The notes: generated from the sequence alone by a model not told the origin. 64,000 nt of DNA from Paenibacillus_AP thailandensis (GCF_042685365.1 NZ_JBHUMY010000007.1:62001-126000), one strand, 5' to 3'; positions 8,580-16,991 are shown, counted from the stretch's first letter. Numbers and translations: made by a program.

Positions 8580-9560
8580 TTATACTTGCGGCTGAGCTTT
8601 GCCGTCCAACCGGCTGCGCAGCTGATGGCCGTATTCGCCGTGCGGATGGATGAACAGGTTTTCCGTCTGGATCGTGGAATGCGTAATGCCGTATTTGTCC
8701 TTCAGCAGCTCGTTAATGGCCAATATCGCGCAATACGGCTGAATGCCTTCCCTTACGAACACATGCGCCGTCAGCGAGTAATGTCCGCTGGCGATCGTCC
8801 ACAAGTGCATTTCGTGAACGTCCTGAACGCCTTCGACCGACGCGATATCGGCCCGAATTTCGTCCAGATCGAATTGCTCCGGCACCGATTCCATAATAAT
8901 GAGATACGATTCGCGGATAATTTTGGCCCCGCCGGTAAAAATAATGGCTCCGATCACCATGCTGATCAGCGGATCGAGAACGACCCATCCCGTAAAATAG
9001 ATGACGACGGCCGAGACGATAACCCCGATGGAGCTGAGCAAATCGCCGAAGAAGTGCCACAGCGCGCTCCGTACGTTCAAGTTGTCTTCCTCTTTCATGC
9101 CGTGGCTAAGCACAAGCGTAAGCGTGAGATTGACCAGAAATCCGATAATGGCAATAACGAGCATAAAGCCAAGCTCCACTTCGCGCGGCGCGACGATCCG
9201 CTTGATGCCTTCCACGAAAATGCCGACGGCGATAACGGCAAGCGCCAAGCCGTTCAGCAGCGAGGCGATAACCTCGAACCGGAGAAAACCGAACGTATAC
9301 TTCCGGTTCGGCGAGCGGGACGCCATATAGATGGCCGTCATGCTGAGGCCAAGCGCCAGCACGTCGGAAATCATGTGCATGGAGTCCGACAGCAGCGCCA
9401 GCGAATGCGAGATCAAACCGCCGATCACTTCGACGACCGCAAAGAAAAACGTCAATATAAGCGTAATCCAGAGCGTTTTTTTCGACGCGCTTTGCTCCTT
9501 CACGTGGTTCAGGTGATGATAATCATAAGGCTTCGACATTCTTGCGCTTCTTGTACTCAT
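8580..9560 (-). CDS. Cation diffusion facilitator (CzcD/ZitB-like zinc exporter)
   Basis: 326 aa. His-rich N-terminus (YHHLNH), six transmembrane helices (~30-210) and a C-terminal cytoplasmic ferredoxin-like domain (~215-310). The metal site of CDF exporters is intact: D59 and H62/D66 region in TM2 (SDSMHMISD) and H169/D173 in TM5 (HFFGD). The HD-HD arrangement points to Zn2+ (with possible Cd2+/Co2+). ATG 9560 has GGGAGGA upstream. Two palindromes in the 5' region may be operators for a metal-responsive repressor. Confidence 0.92.
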   Translation of the reverse strand: MSTRSARMSKPYDYHHLNHVKEQSASKKTLWITLILTFFFAVVEVIGGLISHSLALLSDSMHMISDVLALGLSMTAIYMASRSPNRKYTFGFLRFEVIASLLNGLALAVIAVGIFVEGIKRIVAPREVELGFMLVIAIIGFLVNLTLTLVLSHGMKEEDNLNVRSALWHFFGDLLSSIGVIVSAVVIYFTGWVVLDPLISMVIGAIIFTGGAKIIRESYLIIMESVPEQFDLDEIRADIASVEGVQDVHEMHLWTIASGHYSLTAHVFVREGIQPYCAILAINELLKDKYGITHSTIQTENLFIHPHGEYGHQLRSRLDGKAQPQV

Positions 9561-9645
9561 AACGATATCCTCCCGTAAGGTAATGGGGTGCGCATCCTTG
9601 TAAACGGTGAATGAGAATCGGAATCAACCCCTAAATAGCACGAAA

Positions 9646-9666
9646 GCTGCCAGCATATGTGGCAGC
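9646..9666. repeat. Perfect 7-base inverted repeat upstream of the CDF gene
   Basis: GCTGCCA and TGGCAGC flank a 7-base spacer, about 85 bases upstream of the CDF start codon, in the intergenic region shared with the lipase gene. Possible operator or leader hairpin. Confidence 0.4.
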
Positions 9667-9672
9667 AATCCG

Positions 9673-9698
9673 TTTGAACGAAACAAGTTCGTTTCAAA
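9673..9698. promoter_or_regulatory. Operator-like palindrome in the CDF/lipase intergenic region
   Basis: AACGAA and TTCGTT flank a 5-base loop, and the symmetry extends outward (TTTG / CAAA) with one bulged base. It is followed by an AT-rich stretch. It fits a repressor site for one of the two divergent genes; the regulator is not in the window. Confidence 0.4.
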
Positions 9699-9851
9699 AT
9701 CATTATTTATTTATAATTAATATAATCTAGAGTCGTTCTTCCCGTCAATGGGCATTTCCCCAAAAAACGTCCGAATCTCGGATATCGGGTTCCTAATCGC
9801 CCATTCGTTCATAGAATACAATACGGAAGGATGTGAAAGGGGCTGATCGAA

Positions 9852-10682
9852 ATGGGGAAAGAGAAGCGAATTGCGCAGCCATTGGATTACCGGACGGCTA
9901 TTTTTTTGGCGGCGGTTTGCAGCCAGACCTACCTGCAATATGTGAACCCGGGCGGACTGTTTCTGATGCCGAAATCGTACAGCCTCGTCGGCGAAATAAC
10001 GGCCAAAGGATATGGCGCCTATGCCGAACGGTTCGGCTTCGTCATCGAATCGGAGCAAGCCGGCATCGTCGCCTTTCGCGGGACGTCGTCGGTCACCGAT
10101 TGGGTTTCCGATTTTATCGCGCAGCAAATTCCGTATCGGCCGGTCAAAAACGCGGGCTCTACGCATAAAGGCTTCACCGATCTGTATATGTCCGCTCGGG
10201 AATCGCTGTTCGTCCTGTTGGATCGGCTGCCTCAAGACAAGCCTTTGTTTATAACCGGCCATAGTCTTGGGGGCGCTCTCTCGACGCTGGCCGCCCTCGA
10301 TATCGCTTCAAACAAGCCTTTTACGAACCCTATCGTTTATACGTTCGGGGCGCCCCGCGTAGGAGATCCGGCATTCGTCCGTTCATACAACGGACGCATC
10401 GGGACGCATTGGCGTTTCCAGAACGAATACGACATCGTGCCGCATTTGCCGCCGATCATTTACCAGCAACCCAATACGGACAACGTTTATTATTACATGC
10501 ACGTAAAAGGCGAGGTGCCCCGCGAGTTCAAGGGCGGCTCCGTATCCGGCAACCACGTCATCAGCAGCTATTTTGCGGACCTGGCAAAAGAGGACCCTTC
10601 ATTCGCCGCGGCCGTTTGCACCGAGCCTCCGGGCTGGTGTCCGTTGCCCGAGCAAGCGAACGAGAGTCCTCAAACCGGTTAA
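9852..10682 (+). CDS. Class 3 lipase (alpha/beta hydrolase)
   Basis: 276 aa. The lipase class 3 signature is complete: nucleophile S138 in GHSLGG, Asp193 in NEYDIVPHLP and His234 in GNHVISSYF form the expected triad, and AFRGT upstream supplies the oxyanion hole. No signal peptide is obvious, so it may act inside the cell or be released without one. ATG 9852 with AAAGGGG about 10 bases upstream. The stop codon overlaps that of a convergent hydrolase gene in a shared TTAA. Confidence 0.9.
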   Translation: MGKEKRIAQPLDYRTAIFLAAVCSQTYLQYVNPGGLFLMPKSYSLVGEITAKGYGAYAERFGFVIESEQAGIVAFRGTSSVTDWVSDFIAQQIPYRPVKNAGSTHKGFTDLYMSARESLFVLLDRLPQDKPLFITGHSLGGALSTLAALDIASNKPFTNPIVYTFGAPRVGDPAFVRSYNGRIGTHWRFQNEYDIVPHLPPIIYQQPNTDNVYYYMHVKGEVPREFKGGSVSGNHVISSYFADLAKEDPSFAAAVCTEPPGWCPLPEQANESPQTG

Positions 10683-11377
10683 GCGTAAGCCGCCTGTTTG
10701 AACCAATTGTGTACGCGGCCGATCGTTTTGTCCAGATTGCAGATCGACTGCTGATCGATATAAGGCGCCATGTGCCGGAAGTAATCCGCATGGCCGCCGA
10801 TCGTCCGGATGCCTTCGATATGGCCCGGCGCGTATTTCATCCGGTTCCACATCGGAACGGCCAGCTTCCTCGAAGCGGTAAAACCGCCCCAGCTGCCGAT
10901 TCTCGTAATCGGATCGACCGGTTTGCCTTTCTCGTCGACCGCATGGAAATAGCTGACTTTATCTTTCAAGCGGGGATCGATCGGAATGCGAGGCGAACCG
11001 ATCTGCACGACCCTGAAGTTATCCACTCCGGCTTGCTCGTAAAGCATGCGCGCCGCTTGGTAAGCCGCAGCTCCTCCGCCGCTGTGGCCGATAAGGAGCA
11101 GCGGCTCGCCGTTGCACGCCGGCTTGATGGACCGTAACGCTTCGCGTCCCCCTACCCGTGCAAGCTTGACGCGACGGGGAATGTCGCTGCCCACTTCCAG
11201 CACTTGCCGGTAAAGTCTGCGCGATGCATCCCCGTACGGAAAAATCGTGTCGATCACCGGCTCGAGGCCGTCGTCCTTAAACAGCTTCTCCAGCTTATCT
11301 ATGCATACCGTAAAAATCGTCGGGCTTGTCGCCACGCCCGCCAGCAAATAAATCCGGATTTTGTTGCAGAACGCCAT
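10679..11377 (-). CDS. Alpha/beta-hydrolase-fold protein
   Basis: 232 aa. It has a nucleophile-elbow motif GHSGGG with Ser ~99, preceded by a hydrophobic strand (EPLLLIGHSGGG), and an RVVQIGSPR strand typical of lipase-like folds. His residues near the C-terminus (GHADYFRH) could complete the triad. I do not recognise a named subfamily. The gene converges on the class 3 lipase and shares four bases (TTAA) at the stops. ATG 11377 has GGAGGGA upstream. Confidence 0.75.
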   Translation of the reverse strand: MAFCNKIRIYLLAGVATSPTIFTVCIDKLEKLFKDDGLEPVIDTIFPYGDASRRLYRQVLEVGSDIPRRVKLARVGGREALRSIKPACNGEPLLLIGHSGGGAAAYQAARMLYEQAGVDNFRVVQIGSPRIPIDPRLKDKVSYFHAVDEKGKPVDPITRIGSWGGFTASRKLAVPMWNRMKYAPGHIEGIRTIGGHADYFRHMAPYIDQQSICNLDKTIGRVHNWFKQAAYA

Positions 11378-11434
11378 AACAGATTCCCTCCGTTATAATA
11401 GAAGTACACTCATTATGCGGGGGGAAGGGACGTT

Positions 11435-12823
11435 TCATTCTTCGATGACGATGTCAGTTCCGTTCAGTTTTACCTTATAACCTAGCTGTCTAACGGTTTG
11501 TACCAGCGGCAAGCCCGTTCCTTCGCGCATGATCGGACGATTGATCCAATCGAGGTACCCCGAATCGCTTTGCCAACCGAACAGACGGCCTTCCGCCGTC
11601 TTCCGTTCGGGCGGTCTGATTAGCCGGACGGTTCCGCCGCCCAGACGGACAAGCTCCGTTTGTAACGTTTCCGTAAAAAAGCTCAAATCCGCAAATACGG
11701 TACCGTCTACCGCATGCAAATTGCCTCTAAACGTAAAACGCTGGACGGAAGGCTGCCCCTCGCTGTCCGTGGCGGAATAGCCGCTCAGAAAATAATCGCC
11801 GGCCACGCTCCGTCTGTAAGCGGCAAGAATGTCCGGCTGCAGCGTAATGGAATAATCGTTAATTTTACGCATCTCGTTATATTCGGTCAAATTGTTGACG
11901 TCGAAATAATAGATCGCTTTGACCCGGGGATAATAAGTATGCAACCGTCCGTACAGCCTTTCGATTTTTTTGATCGCAAACTCGTTGTCCCGCTTGCCGT
12001 CCGTCGTATTGTAATGGGTCGCCCCGAATTCCGATATTTGGATCGGCTTCGTCCGGCTGTAGCGGTTGTACACATAGTTCAGCATCGCAAGCGGATCCTC
12101 CATATCGGCTTTGCGCTTGATGTCGCCGTCATGGTATTTGACGCTGTACATATTGATTCCGACCCAGTCCACGTATTCGTCACCGGGGTAATACTCTTCG
12201 ATCGGCTTCTCCGGAACGTTCAGCACCGTCCATACCATTGCAGCGTTCGGAGCCCGCTTCTCGAACACGTCGTGCACAAGCCGCCAAGTCCGGATGTACA
12301 AGCCGGAATCCCCGCCGTAAGCCGTCCAGGAGCCGTTCATCTCCGATGCAAATCGGATGAACACCGGAACGCCCGCTTTTTTCGCTTCATCGGCAAAACC
12401 GCGCAAATAGGCGTCGTCCTTCACCTGTTCCAGCCCCCCGTTCGGCTCCAAGGCGATTTGCGGAAAAGCGCCGGCCGCGATCACTTCCTTCACCCATTCC
12501 TTCGGAAAAGGCTGCCCGTAGCCGACATATTTGAAGAAGCTGGCATGCTTGCGCCCGGTCAGCCGGTTAAACGCATCCATGCTGCCTCCGATCGATTTGT
12601 CCTGCACGACATATGCGCCCAAATACGCTCCGCTTTCCGGCTCCCACTTCGCCAGCCGGTAATCTTGCTCCTTGGCGAGCAGATGAACCGTCCATTCCGT
12701 TTGGCGGACGGCAGCCGATAATGCTTCTTGATCCTTCTCCGCTCCGTCGCGAAGCATGAACAGCAGCAGAACGGCTGCGAGCAGAAGCAGAGATTGACCG
12801 CTTACCCATCTTCGCAATTGCAA
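11435..12823 (-). CDS. GH26-like beta-mannanase with C-terminal stalk domain
   Basis: 462 aa from a TTG start. An uncleaved-anchor-like or signal helix (~10-24) is followed by a (beta/alpha)8 glycoside hydrolase domain: E161 in RFASEMNGSW matches the acid/base and E265 in QISEFGA the nucleophile of family GH26 mannan/licheninan hydrolases. Residues ~375-462 look like the copper-amine-oxidase-N-like stalk domain that Paenibacilli attach to many secreted enzymes. Start weakly supported: AAGGGG lies about 11 bases upstream. Likely secreted or surface-anchored and active on mannan-type polysaccharide; the exact substrate is uncertain. Confidence 0.85.
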   Translation of the reverse strand: MQLRRWVSGQSLLLLAAVLLLFMLRDGAEKDQEALSAAVRQTEWTVHLLAKEQDYRLAKWEPESGAYLGAYVVQDKSIGGSMDAFNRLTGRKHASFFKYVGYGQPFPKEWVKEVIAAGAFPQIALEPNGGLEQVKDDAYLRGFADEAKKAGVPVFIRFASEMNGSWTAYGGDSGLYIRTWRLVHDVFEKRAPNAAMVWTVLNVPEKPIEEYYPGDEYVDWVGINMYSVKYHDGDIKRKADMEDPLAMLNYVYNRYSRTKPIQISEFGATHYNTTDGKRDNEFAIKKIERLYGRLHTYYPRVKAIYYFDVNNLTEYNEMRKINDYSITLQPDILAAYRRSVAGDYFLSGYSATDSEGQPSVQRFTFRGNLHAVDGTVFADLSFFTETLQTELVRLGGGTVRLIRPPERKTAEGRLFGWQSDSGYLDWINRPIMREGTGLPLVQTVRQLGYKVKLNGTDIVIEE

Positions 12824-12894
12824 CGGCTATTAGCCCCTTTCCCTGGTGGACCCTCGTATTTTCCAGCATGGGCGCAAGCATGGCAATCTATACG

Positions 12895-12924
12895 CAAAAA
12901 ACGCAAAGCCGGGCGGCTTTGCGT
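12895..12924 (-). terminator. Rho-independent terminator
   Basis: On the minus strand, 10-base perfect arms (ACGCAAAGCC / GGCTTTGCGT) are followed by TTTTTT. It ends transcription of the small Lys-rich protein gene. Confidence 0.8.
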
Positions 12925-12966
12925 CTTCTGTCGCGATAAGTATGGCAGGGCATTACGGTCCGGAAG

Positions 12967-13170
12967 CTAGACGCCCATTTTTTTGCGTTGGTTGTTCACT
13001 TTTTTCGTATTTTGGCTTTTGAGCACTTGCGTTTGGGTCGAGCCGTTTTTGACGGCGTTATGGTTCTGATTCTGCTTTTTCTGGGCCAGCAGCTGCTTCG
13101 CGCGTTCAGCCTGCGTCAGTTTCTTCGGCTCCTCCGCTGCTGCGGATTCGTTCGCTGGAATTTCGGACAT
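12967..13170 (-). CDS. Small Lys/Gln/Asn-rich hydrophilic protein
   Basis: 67 aa with an acidic N-terminus and a strongly basic C-terminal half (KKQNQNHNAVKNG, KKVNNQRKKMGV); no hydrophobic core, so probably disordered. ATG 13170 has GAGGTGA 6 bases upstream and a good terminator downstream, which argues for a real gene. No family recognised; composition is compatible with nucleic-acid binding or a spore small protein, but that is speculation. Confidence 0.65.
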   Translation of the reverse strand: MSEIPANESAAAEEPKKLTQAERAKQLLAQKKQNQNHNAVKNGSTQTQVLKSQNTKKVNNQRKKMGV

Positions 13171-13247
13171 ATTCGTTCACCTCGCTTTGTGTACACGACT
13201 AGTCGGGCTTATAGATAGATTATATTACCCCCCGTTCGCTCTGCAAC

Positions 13248-13290
13248 AAAAAAAATGCCGGATCGCGGCGCTCGCTGGATGCCGGTTTTC
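13248..13290 (-). terminator. Probable terminator after the LapA gene
   Basis: On the minus strand an imperfect GC-rich stem (CCGG-ATC ... GAT-CCGG) is followed directly by eight T residues. Confidence 0.5.
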
Positions 13291-13317
13291 TTATCCATTA
13301 TTGACGGCAAAAAAGAA

Positions 13318-13674
13318 TTAATCCGCGGCGCGCTCGCCCCGCGGCGGCAAATCCTGCGCCTGCGAATGCGCGCGGTCGGCGCGAACGCCGCCCTCCTCCG
13401 GCCGGATCGCCGCTGCGTCCGGACCCGAAGCCGTCTCCGCCAATTTCTTCTCCAGCGCGCGGACCGAACGCTGCAGCTTGAACTGGCGAATTCCGCCGAA
13501 CAGCCCGACCGTCGCCCCGCCTAGCAGCGTCGATGCCAAAATAACGAGAATAAGCGGAATTTGCGTCTTCGTAAAAAGAAAATTGACCTGTACCGAGTCG
13601 ACGTTAATCACGGCGAACAACGCAATGATAAACGCAAATACGAGTGCGGCAATCAATAAGATTTGTCCCTTCAT
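13318..13674 (-). CDS. LapA-domain membrane protein (DUF1049)
   Basis: 118 aa from ATG 13674 (GGGAG about 6 bases upstream; a TTG 15 bases earlier lacks one). Two transmembrane helices (~4-24 and ~40-65) joined by the family VNFLFTKTQIPLILVIL segment, then a basic helix (FKLQRSVRALEKKLAE) and a disordered acidic/basic tail. LapA-domain proteins act in envelope assembly in Gram-negatives; the function in Firmicutes is unknown. Confidence 0.8.
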   Translation of the reverse strand: MKGQILLIAALVFAFIIALFAVINVDSVQVNFLFTKTQIPLILVILASTLLGGATVGLFGGIRQFKLQRSVRALEKKLAETASGPDAAAIRPEEGGVRADRAHSQAQDLPPRGERAAD

Positions 13675-13773
13675 CACACTCACTCCCAACGTTTCGTTTC
13701 AAAGTTTGTTTCATTTTACCATAACATTGTGATCCGCACCTCACTTCGGCATGCGTTCCCCTCAGTCCTTGCA

Positions 13774-13819
13774 ATAAAAAAATGACATGCGAAATTGTCG
13801 TCAATTTGCATGTCATTTC
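13774..13819 (-). terminator. Rho-independent terminator of the YitT gene
   Basis: AAATGACATGC and its complement form the arms, with further pairing inside; on the minus strand the stem is followed by TTTTTTT. It lies 64 bases after the YitT-family stop codon. Confidence 0.8.
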
Positions 13820-13882
13820 GTATCCGTCTATTGCGTTACGCAACGAAATAGACGCCGGAGCGTTTTCCTTGCGGTTCCCGGA

Positions 13883-14749
13883 TTAGTGAATATTCTTTTT
13901 GGCGAAATTGCTGCCGTGCACGTCCGACACGCTTTGGAACGACAGAAACGCGCGCGGGTCGATCTCATGAACGAGCGACTTCAGCTTCGCAACCTCAAGA
14001 CGCGTGACGACGACATAGATGACCTGCGTTTCTTCGCGCGAATAGCCGCCTTTGGCCATAATGAACGTCGTGCTGCGGCCGAGCCGGGCATTGATCGCGT
14101 CGGAAATTTCCTCGTATTCGTTCGAGATGATCATCACCGACTTCGATTCGTCCAAACCGTCCACCACAATATCGATCAGCTTGATCGCAATATAATACGT
14201 AATCATGGAGTACATTGCCGAATCCCATTGGAAGACGAAGCCCGCGGCGATAAAAATAAAGACGTTGATGATCATGACAATCTGGCCGACCGACATATTC
14301 AGCTTCTTGGACAGCAGAATCGCAACGATTTCGGTGCCGTCCAGGCAGCCGCCGAACCGCATGACCAGTCCTACGCCGGCGCCGAGAATAATGCCGCCGA
14401 ACAGCACCGCAAGCAGCTTCTCTTCCGTAAACGGTTCGACATGATGAAGGTATTGGGTCGTAATCGACATGATTACGATGCCGTACAAAGTGGAAATAAC
14501 GAACGTTTTGCCGATTTGCTTAAAACCGAGAATAAGGAAAGGAAGGTTGAGGACGACAAGAAATATGGCGTAAGATACGCCGGTCAACTCCGACAGCATG
14601 ATCGATATGCCGGTTACCCCGCCGTCGATAACCGCATTATTGACGAGAAAAAGTTCGAGGGCAACGCCCATCATGATTGCGCCGATCGTAATGAAAATTC
14701 CGCGTTTCAAAATTTCAAGCATCGTTAACTTTTTATGCGCTTTTGCCAT
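13883..14749 (-). CDS. YitT-family membrane protein (DUF161 + DUF2179)
   Basis: 288 aa. Five or so transmembrane helices (~15-200) with the family motifs NNAVIDGGVTGISI and GGCLDGTEI, then a soluble DUF2179 domain (~205-280) with SREETQVIYVVV. This is the standard Bacillus YitT architecture. Function is not established in the family. ATG 14749 has GGGTGG close upstream; no gene partner is evident. Confidence 0.9.
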   Translation of the reverse strand: MAKAHKKLTMLEILKRGIFITIGAIMMGVALELFLVNNAVIDGGVTGISIMLSELTGVSYAIFLVVLNLPFLILGFKQIGKTFVISTLYGIVIMSITTQYLHHVEPFTEEKLLAVLFGGIILGAGVGLVMRFGGCLDGTEIVAILLSKKLNMSVGQIVMIINVFIFIAAGFVFQWDSAMYSMITYYIAIKLIDIVVDGLDESKSVMIISNEYEEISDAINARLGRSTTFIMAKGGYSREETQVIYVVVTRLEVAKLKSLVHEIDPRAFLSFQSVSDVHGSNFAKKNIH

Positions 14750-14940
14750 AGACCACCCATTCTCCTATCATAAGTATTCTTTATAAATCTTAACATACGA
14801 AAAGGATCATTCCAAACCTCTTGTTGATTGGCGATTTGCGAACAAGGTCCGGAAGGCGGCTCAAATTCAGACGCAAAGGACGAATAACCCGATTATTTAT
14901 GCAAAGTGGGCAAGGGTCCAAACCGGGACATCCCCGCCCG

Positions 14941-14991
14941 GCATAAGGTAGGATAAACACCCATTCAGCTTTCCAATTATTCGCAAAGGAG
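14941..14991 (+). promoter_or_regulatory. SigK-like -10 box and ribosome binding site upstream of the Gly-Pro repeat ORF
   Basis: CATAAGGTA (14942-14950) matches the CATAnnnTA consensus used by mother-cell sigma K/E, with an AC 18 bases upstream, and AAAGGAG (14985-14991) follows. Together they would suit a late sporulation gene on the plus strand starting at CTG 15002. Visual match only. Confidence 0.35.
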
Positions 14992-15477
14992 TTGAGCTGT
15001 TCTGGAAACAATAAAGAAGAAAAAGAAACCGTATCCTGCGAAAAAACATGGTCTGAAGCTGCAAACGTCGGTAAACAGCCGGGCTATTGGGCCGGGACCG
15101 GGCTTGCCCGGCGGTCCGGGCGGACCCGGCGGACCGGGAGGACCGTTTGGGCCGGGAGGACCGTTCGGACCGGGCGGCCCAGGGGGACCCGGCGGGCCAG
15201 GAGGTCCGTTTGGGCCCGGGGGACCGTTTGGGCCGGGCGGACCCGGAGGTCCCGGAGGTCCCGGCGGCCCGTCCGTCGCATTTGCCCCCGGCTGCGTAGG
15301 CAGATGGACATTCATTAGAACGAGATTCGGCCAGTCGTTCTGGATGTTTATCGTACGCTCCCAACCGTTTGGCTTTACGTCGGGCTGGGTATGGCCGACC
15401 TTCACGTTCCAAACGTTCCCTTCCTGGTTGATCGCAAGCGCATTTTGCCGGTAACGTACGCGTTTCTCGCAAGGCAT
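14977..15477 (-). CDS. Collagen-like Gly-Pro-Pro repeat protein (minus-strand reading)
   Basis: 166 aa. The first ~65 residues (NVWNVKVGH, NGWERTINIQNDWPN, NVHLPTQPGAN) read like an ordinary folded domain, followed by about 18 collagen triplets (GPP and GPN) and then an unconvincing Phe/Cys-rich end (AGYGFFFFF). The start ATG 15477 has only GGAAGG very close upstream. The repeat is equally open on the other strand because GGNCCN is its own complement in frame, so the strand is not certain. I favour this strand for the N-terminal domain; the 3' end is doubtful. Confidence 0.5.
   Translation of the reverse strand: MPCEKRVRYRQNALAINQEGNVWNVKVGHTQPDVKPNGWERTINIQNDWPNLVLMNVHLPTQPGANATDGPPGPPGPPGPPGPNGPPGPNGPPGPPGPPGPPGPNGPPGPNGPPGPPGPPGPPGKPGPGPIARLFTDVCSFRPCFFAGYGFFFFFIVSRTAQLLCE
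15002..15454 (+). CDS. Gly-Gly-Pro repeat ORF (plus-strand reading), alternative to the minus-strand gene
   Basis: 150 codons from a CTG at 15002, with AAAGGAG 10 bases upstream and a sigK-like box before it. The N-terminus is Lys-rich (KKKKKPYPAKKHG, then LKLQTSVNSRAIG) as in small coat-associated proteins, followed by GGP/FGP repeats. The last ~60 residues are Trp/Phe-rich and contain three AGA arginine codons, as expected of antisense sequence. Either this gene or the opposite one is real, or both exist as an overlapping convergent pair. Confidence 0.35.
   Translation: METIKKKKKPYPAKKHGLKLQTSVNSRAIGPGPGLPGGPGGPGGPGGPFGPGGPFGPGGPGGPGGPGGPFGPGGPFGPGGPGGPGGPGGPSVAFAPGCVGRWTFIRTRFGQSFWMFIVRSQPFGFTSGWVWPTFTFQTFPSWLIASAFCR
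15107..15271. repeat. GGNCCN tandem repeat (collagen-like)
   Basis: About 27 consecutive GGN/CCN hexameric half-units interrupted four times by a TTT or TTC codon on the plus strand (AAC on the minus). The pattern contains two higher-order copies of a PFGPGGPFGP block. Variation is at the third codon position on both strands. Confidence 0.85.
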
Positions 15478-15637
15478 CGTCCCTTCCGCCGTCGGGGACG
15501 GTGCCTTTTCCTATTTCGTGGCTTGGCCCTCCCGCGTTCACGCCACGGTTGCCGTTTGGCGCCGTTTTGGATAAAATGGGATTCACTTCAGCCGAACGGT
15601 TTAATGATGAAGCCAACGCCAAGGAGGAGCGTACGCA

Positions 15638-16642
15638 ATGGTCACGATTTACGATATCGCCGAACGCGCCGGCTGCTCGGCCATGACGGTATCCCGCGTC
15701 ATCAACAATACCGGGCGCATCAGCGAGAAGACCCGGCAGCGGGTCAAAGCCATTATGGCCGAAATGAATTACGTCCCGAATATCGCCGCCCGCAGTCTCG
15801 TGCTTCAGGAGACGAAGCTGCTTTCCCTCGTCATACCGGACATTACGAATCCTTTTTATACGACGCTGGCCCGCGGCGCCGAGGACGCGGCCCGCAAATT
15901 CGGCTACCAGCTGTTGTTCTCGAACAGCGACGAAAACCTCGAGAAAGAAAACGCGACGCTTGACGCGGTCATATCCGCGCGGGCCGACGGCGTGCTGATC
16001 GCTCCGGTCGGCGACGGCTCGGCTCCCTGCCTGGAGCAGCTGAAGCAGCACAATATTCCCGTCGTGCTGCTGGACCGCGAAGTGCCGGGCTTCGAAGCGG
16101 ATACGGTGCTCGGCGACAGCAAGGAAGGCGCCAAAGCGTTAACGGCGATGCTTCTTGCGCAAGGGCACCGCAGAATCGCCTTTATTAACGGCTCTCTGAG
16201 CACATCGACCGCAAGGCAGCGGCTGCTCGGCTATCGGGAAGGCTTGTCTTCGGCCGGCATTGCCTGCGACGACGCAATCGTCTTCGAGGCCGGATTTGCG
16301 GATACGGGCTTAGCCGAAATCATCGGCAAGCTGATGGATCTGGAACAACGCCCGACGGCCGTCTTTGCCGCCAACAACAAAATCGCCCTGGCGGCCATTC
16401 GTTCGCTTCATGCGGCGGGATTGTCGATTCCCCGCGACATGTCGGTCGTCTGCTTCGACGATCTGGAAGCCGATTATGTCGTCGATCCGTTCCTGACCGT
16501 GGCGGCGCAGCCCGCTTACGAGTTCGGCGCCGTCGGCGTCGGCCTGCTCGTCGAGCGCATCAAGGACAGAAGCAGGCAGCCTCGTACCGTTACGCTCTCT
16601 TCCGCGCTGATGAAGCGCAGATCGACGGCCCCGCTGCGCTAG
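15638..16642 (+). CDS. LacI-family transcriptional regulator
   Basis: 334 aa. LacI helix-turn-helix at 1-25 (TIYDIAERAGCSAMTVSRVIN) with the hinge helix around ~45-58, then a periplasmic-binding-protein-like sugar-sensing domain (~60-330; IPDITNPFY, VVLLDRE, CFDDLEADY). ATG 15638 has AAGGAGG 9 bases upstream. No sugar-uptake gene is adjacent, so the regulon is elsewhere or unknown. Effector unknown. Confidence 0.92.
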   Translation: MVTIYDIAERAGCSAMTVSRVINNTGRISEKTRQRVKAIMAEMNYVPNIAARSLVLQETKLLSLVIPDITNPFYTTLARGAEDAARKFGYQLLFSNSDENLEKENATLDAVISARADGVLIAPVGDGSAPCLEQLKQHNIPVVLLDREVPGFEADTVLGDSKEGAKALTAMLLAQGHRRIAFINGSLSTSTARQRLLGYREGLSSAGIACDDAIVFEAGFADTGLAEIIGKLMDLEQRPTAVFAANNKIALAAIRSLHAAGLSIPRDMSVVCFDDLEADYVVDPFLTVAAQPAYEFGAVGVGLLVERIKDRSRQPRTVTLSSALMKRRSTAPLR

Positions 16643-16673
16643 CGGGAACCCCGCCTTCATTGCCGCCCGCCTC

Positions 16674-16703
16674 TTGCGCAGTCACGCCGGAATAGGTTAT
16701 ACT
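16674..16703 (+). promoter_or_regulatory. Promoter of the T-box/serS transcript
   Basis: TTGCGC (16674-16679) and TATACT (16698-16703), spacing 18, directly ahead of the T-box leader. Confidence 0.55.
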
Positions 16704-16711
16704 GGCTTACA

Positions 16712-16956
16712 AATTGCATGATCGACCATATGCCGATGAAGAGCATCCAACTCGGAGGCGTTCTCGTCAAGGAGCAGCCCGCATCTCCCTCCGCCAAGCA
16801 GGAGGACCTGCAAAGCGCTGCGTTCCCTAAGTTAACCGGACCCGCCCGTTACCGCGGAACCAAGGAGGGCTGCCCGGCATTATGCCGGCAAGCCAATTTG
16901 GGTGGCACCGCGAGTCTCTAAACGCTCCTCGTCCCAAGCGACGGAGCGTTTTTTTG
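16712..16956 (+). ncRNA. T-box riboswitch leader (serine specific by context)
   Basis: The leader contains the conserved T-box antiterminator sequence GGGTGGCACCGCG (16900-16912), which base-pairs with the tRNA acceptor end, followed by a rho-independent terminator with arms AACGCTCC / GGAGCGTT (16921-16950) and a T-run. The GATGAAGAG near 16734 fits the Stem I base. Uncharged tRNA binding favours read-through, so the downstream seryl-tRNA synthetase is expected to rise when charged tRNA-Ser is low. The specifier codon was not resolved by eye. Confidence 0.9.
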
Positions 16957-16991
16957 TTTTTTTCATCCCCAAAACAAGGAGAGTGGCGGTT

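Noticed and set aside
15084..15311. Repeat tract as a possible CRISPR array
   Set aside because: Units are contiguous GGNCCN codons with no unique spacers; it is a coding triplet repeat.
14897..16051. 384-codon minus-strand frame through the collagen repeat and start of lacI
   Set aside because: Arg/Ser/Pro-rich frame that runs antisense to the clear LacI DNA-binding domain; not protein-like.
16902..16991. Upstream extension of the serS frame
   Set aside because: It would translate through the T-box antiterminator and terminator; the ATG at 16992 has the ribosome binding site.
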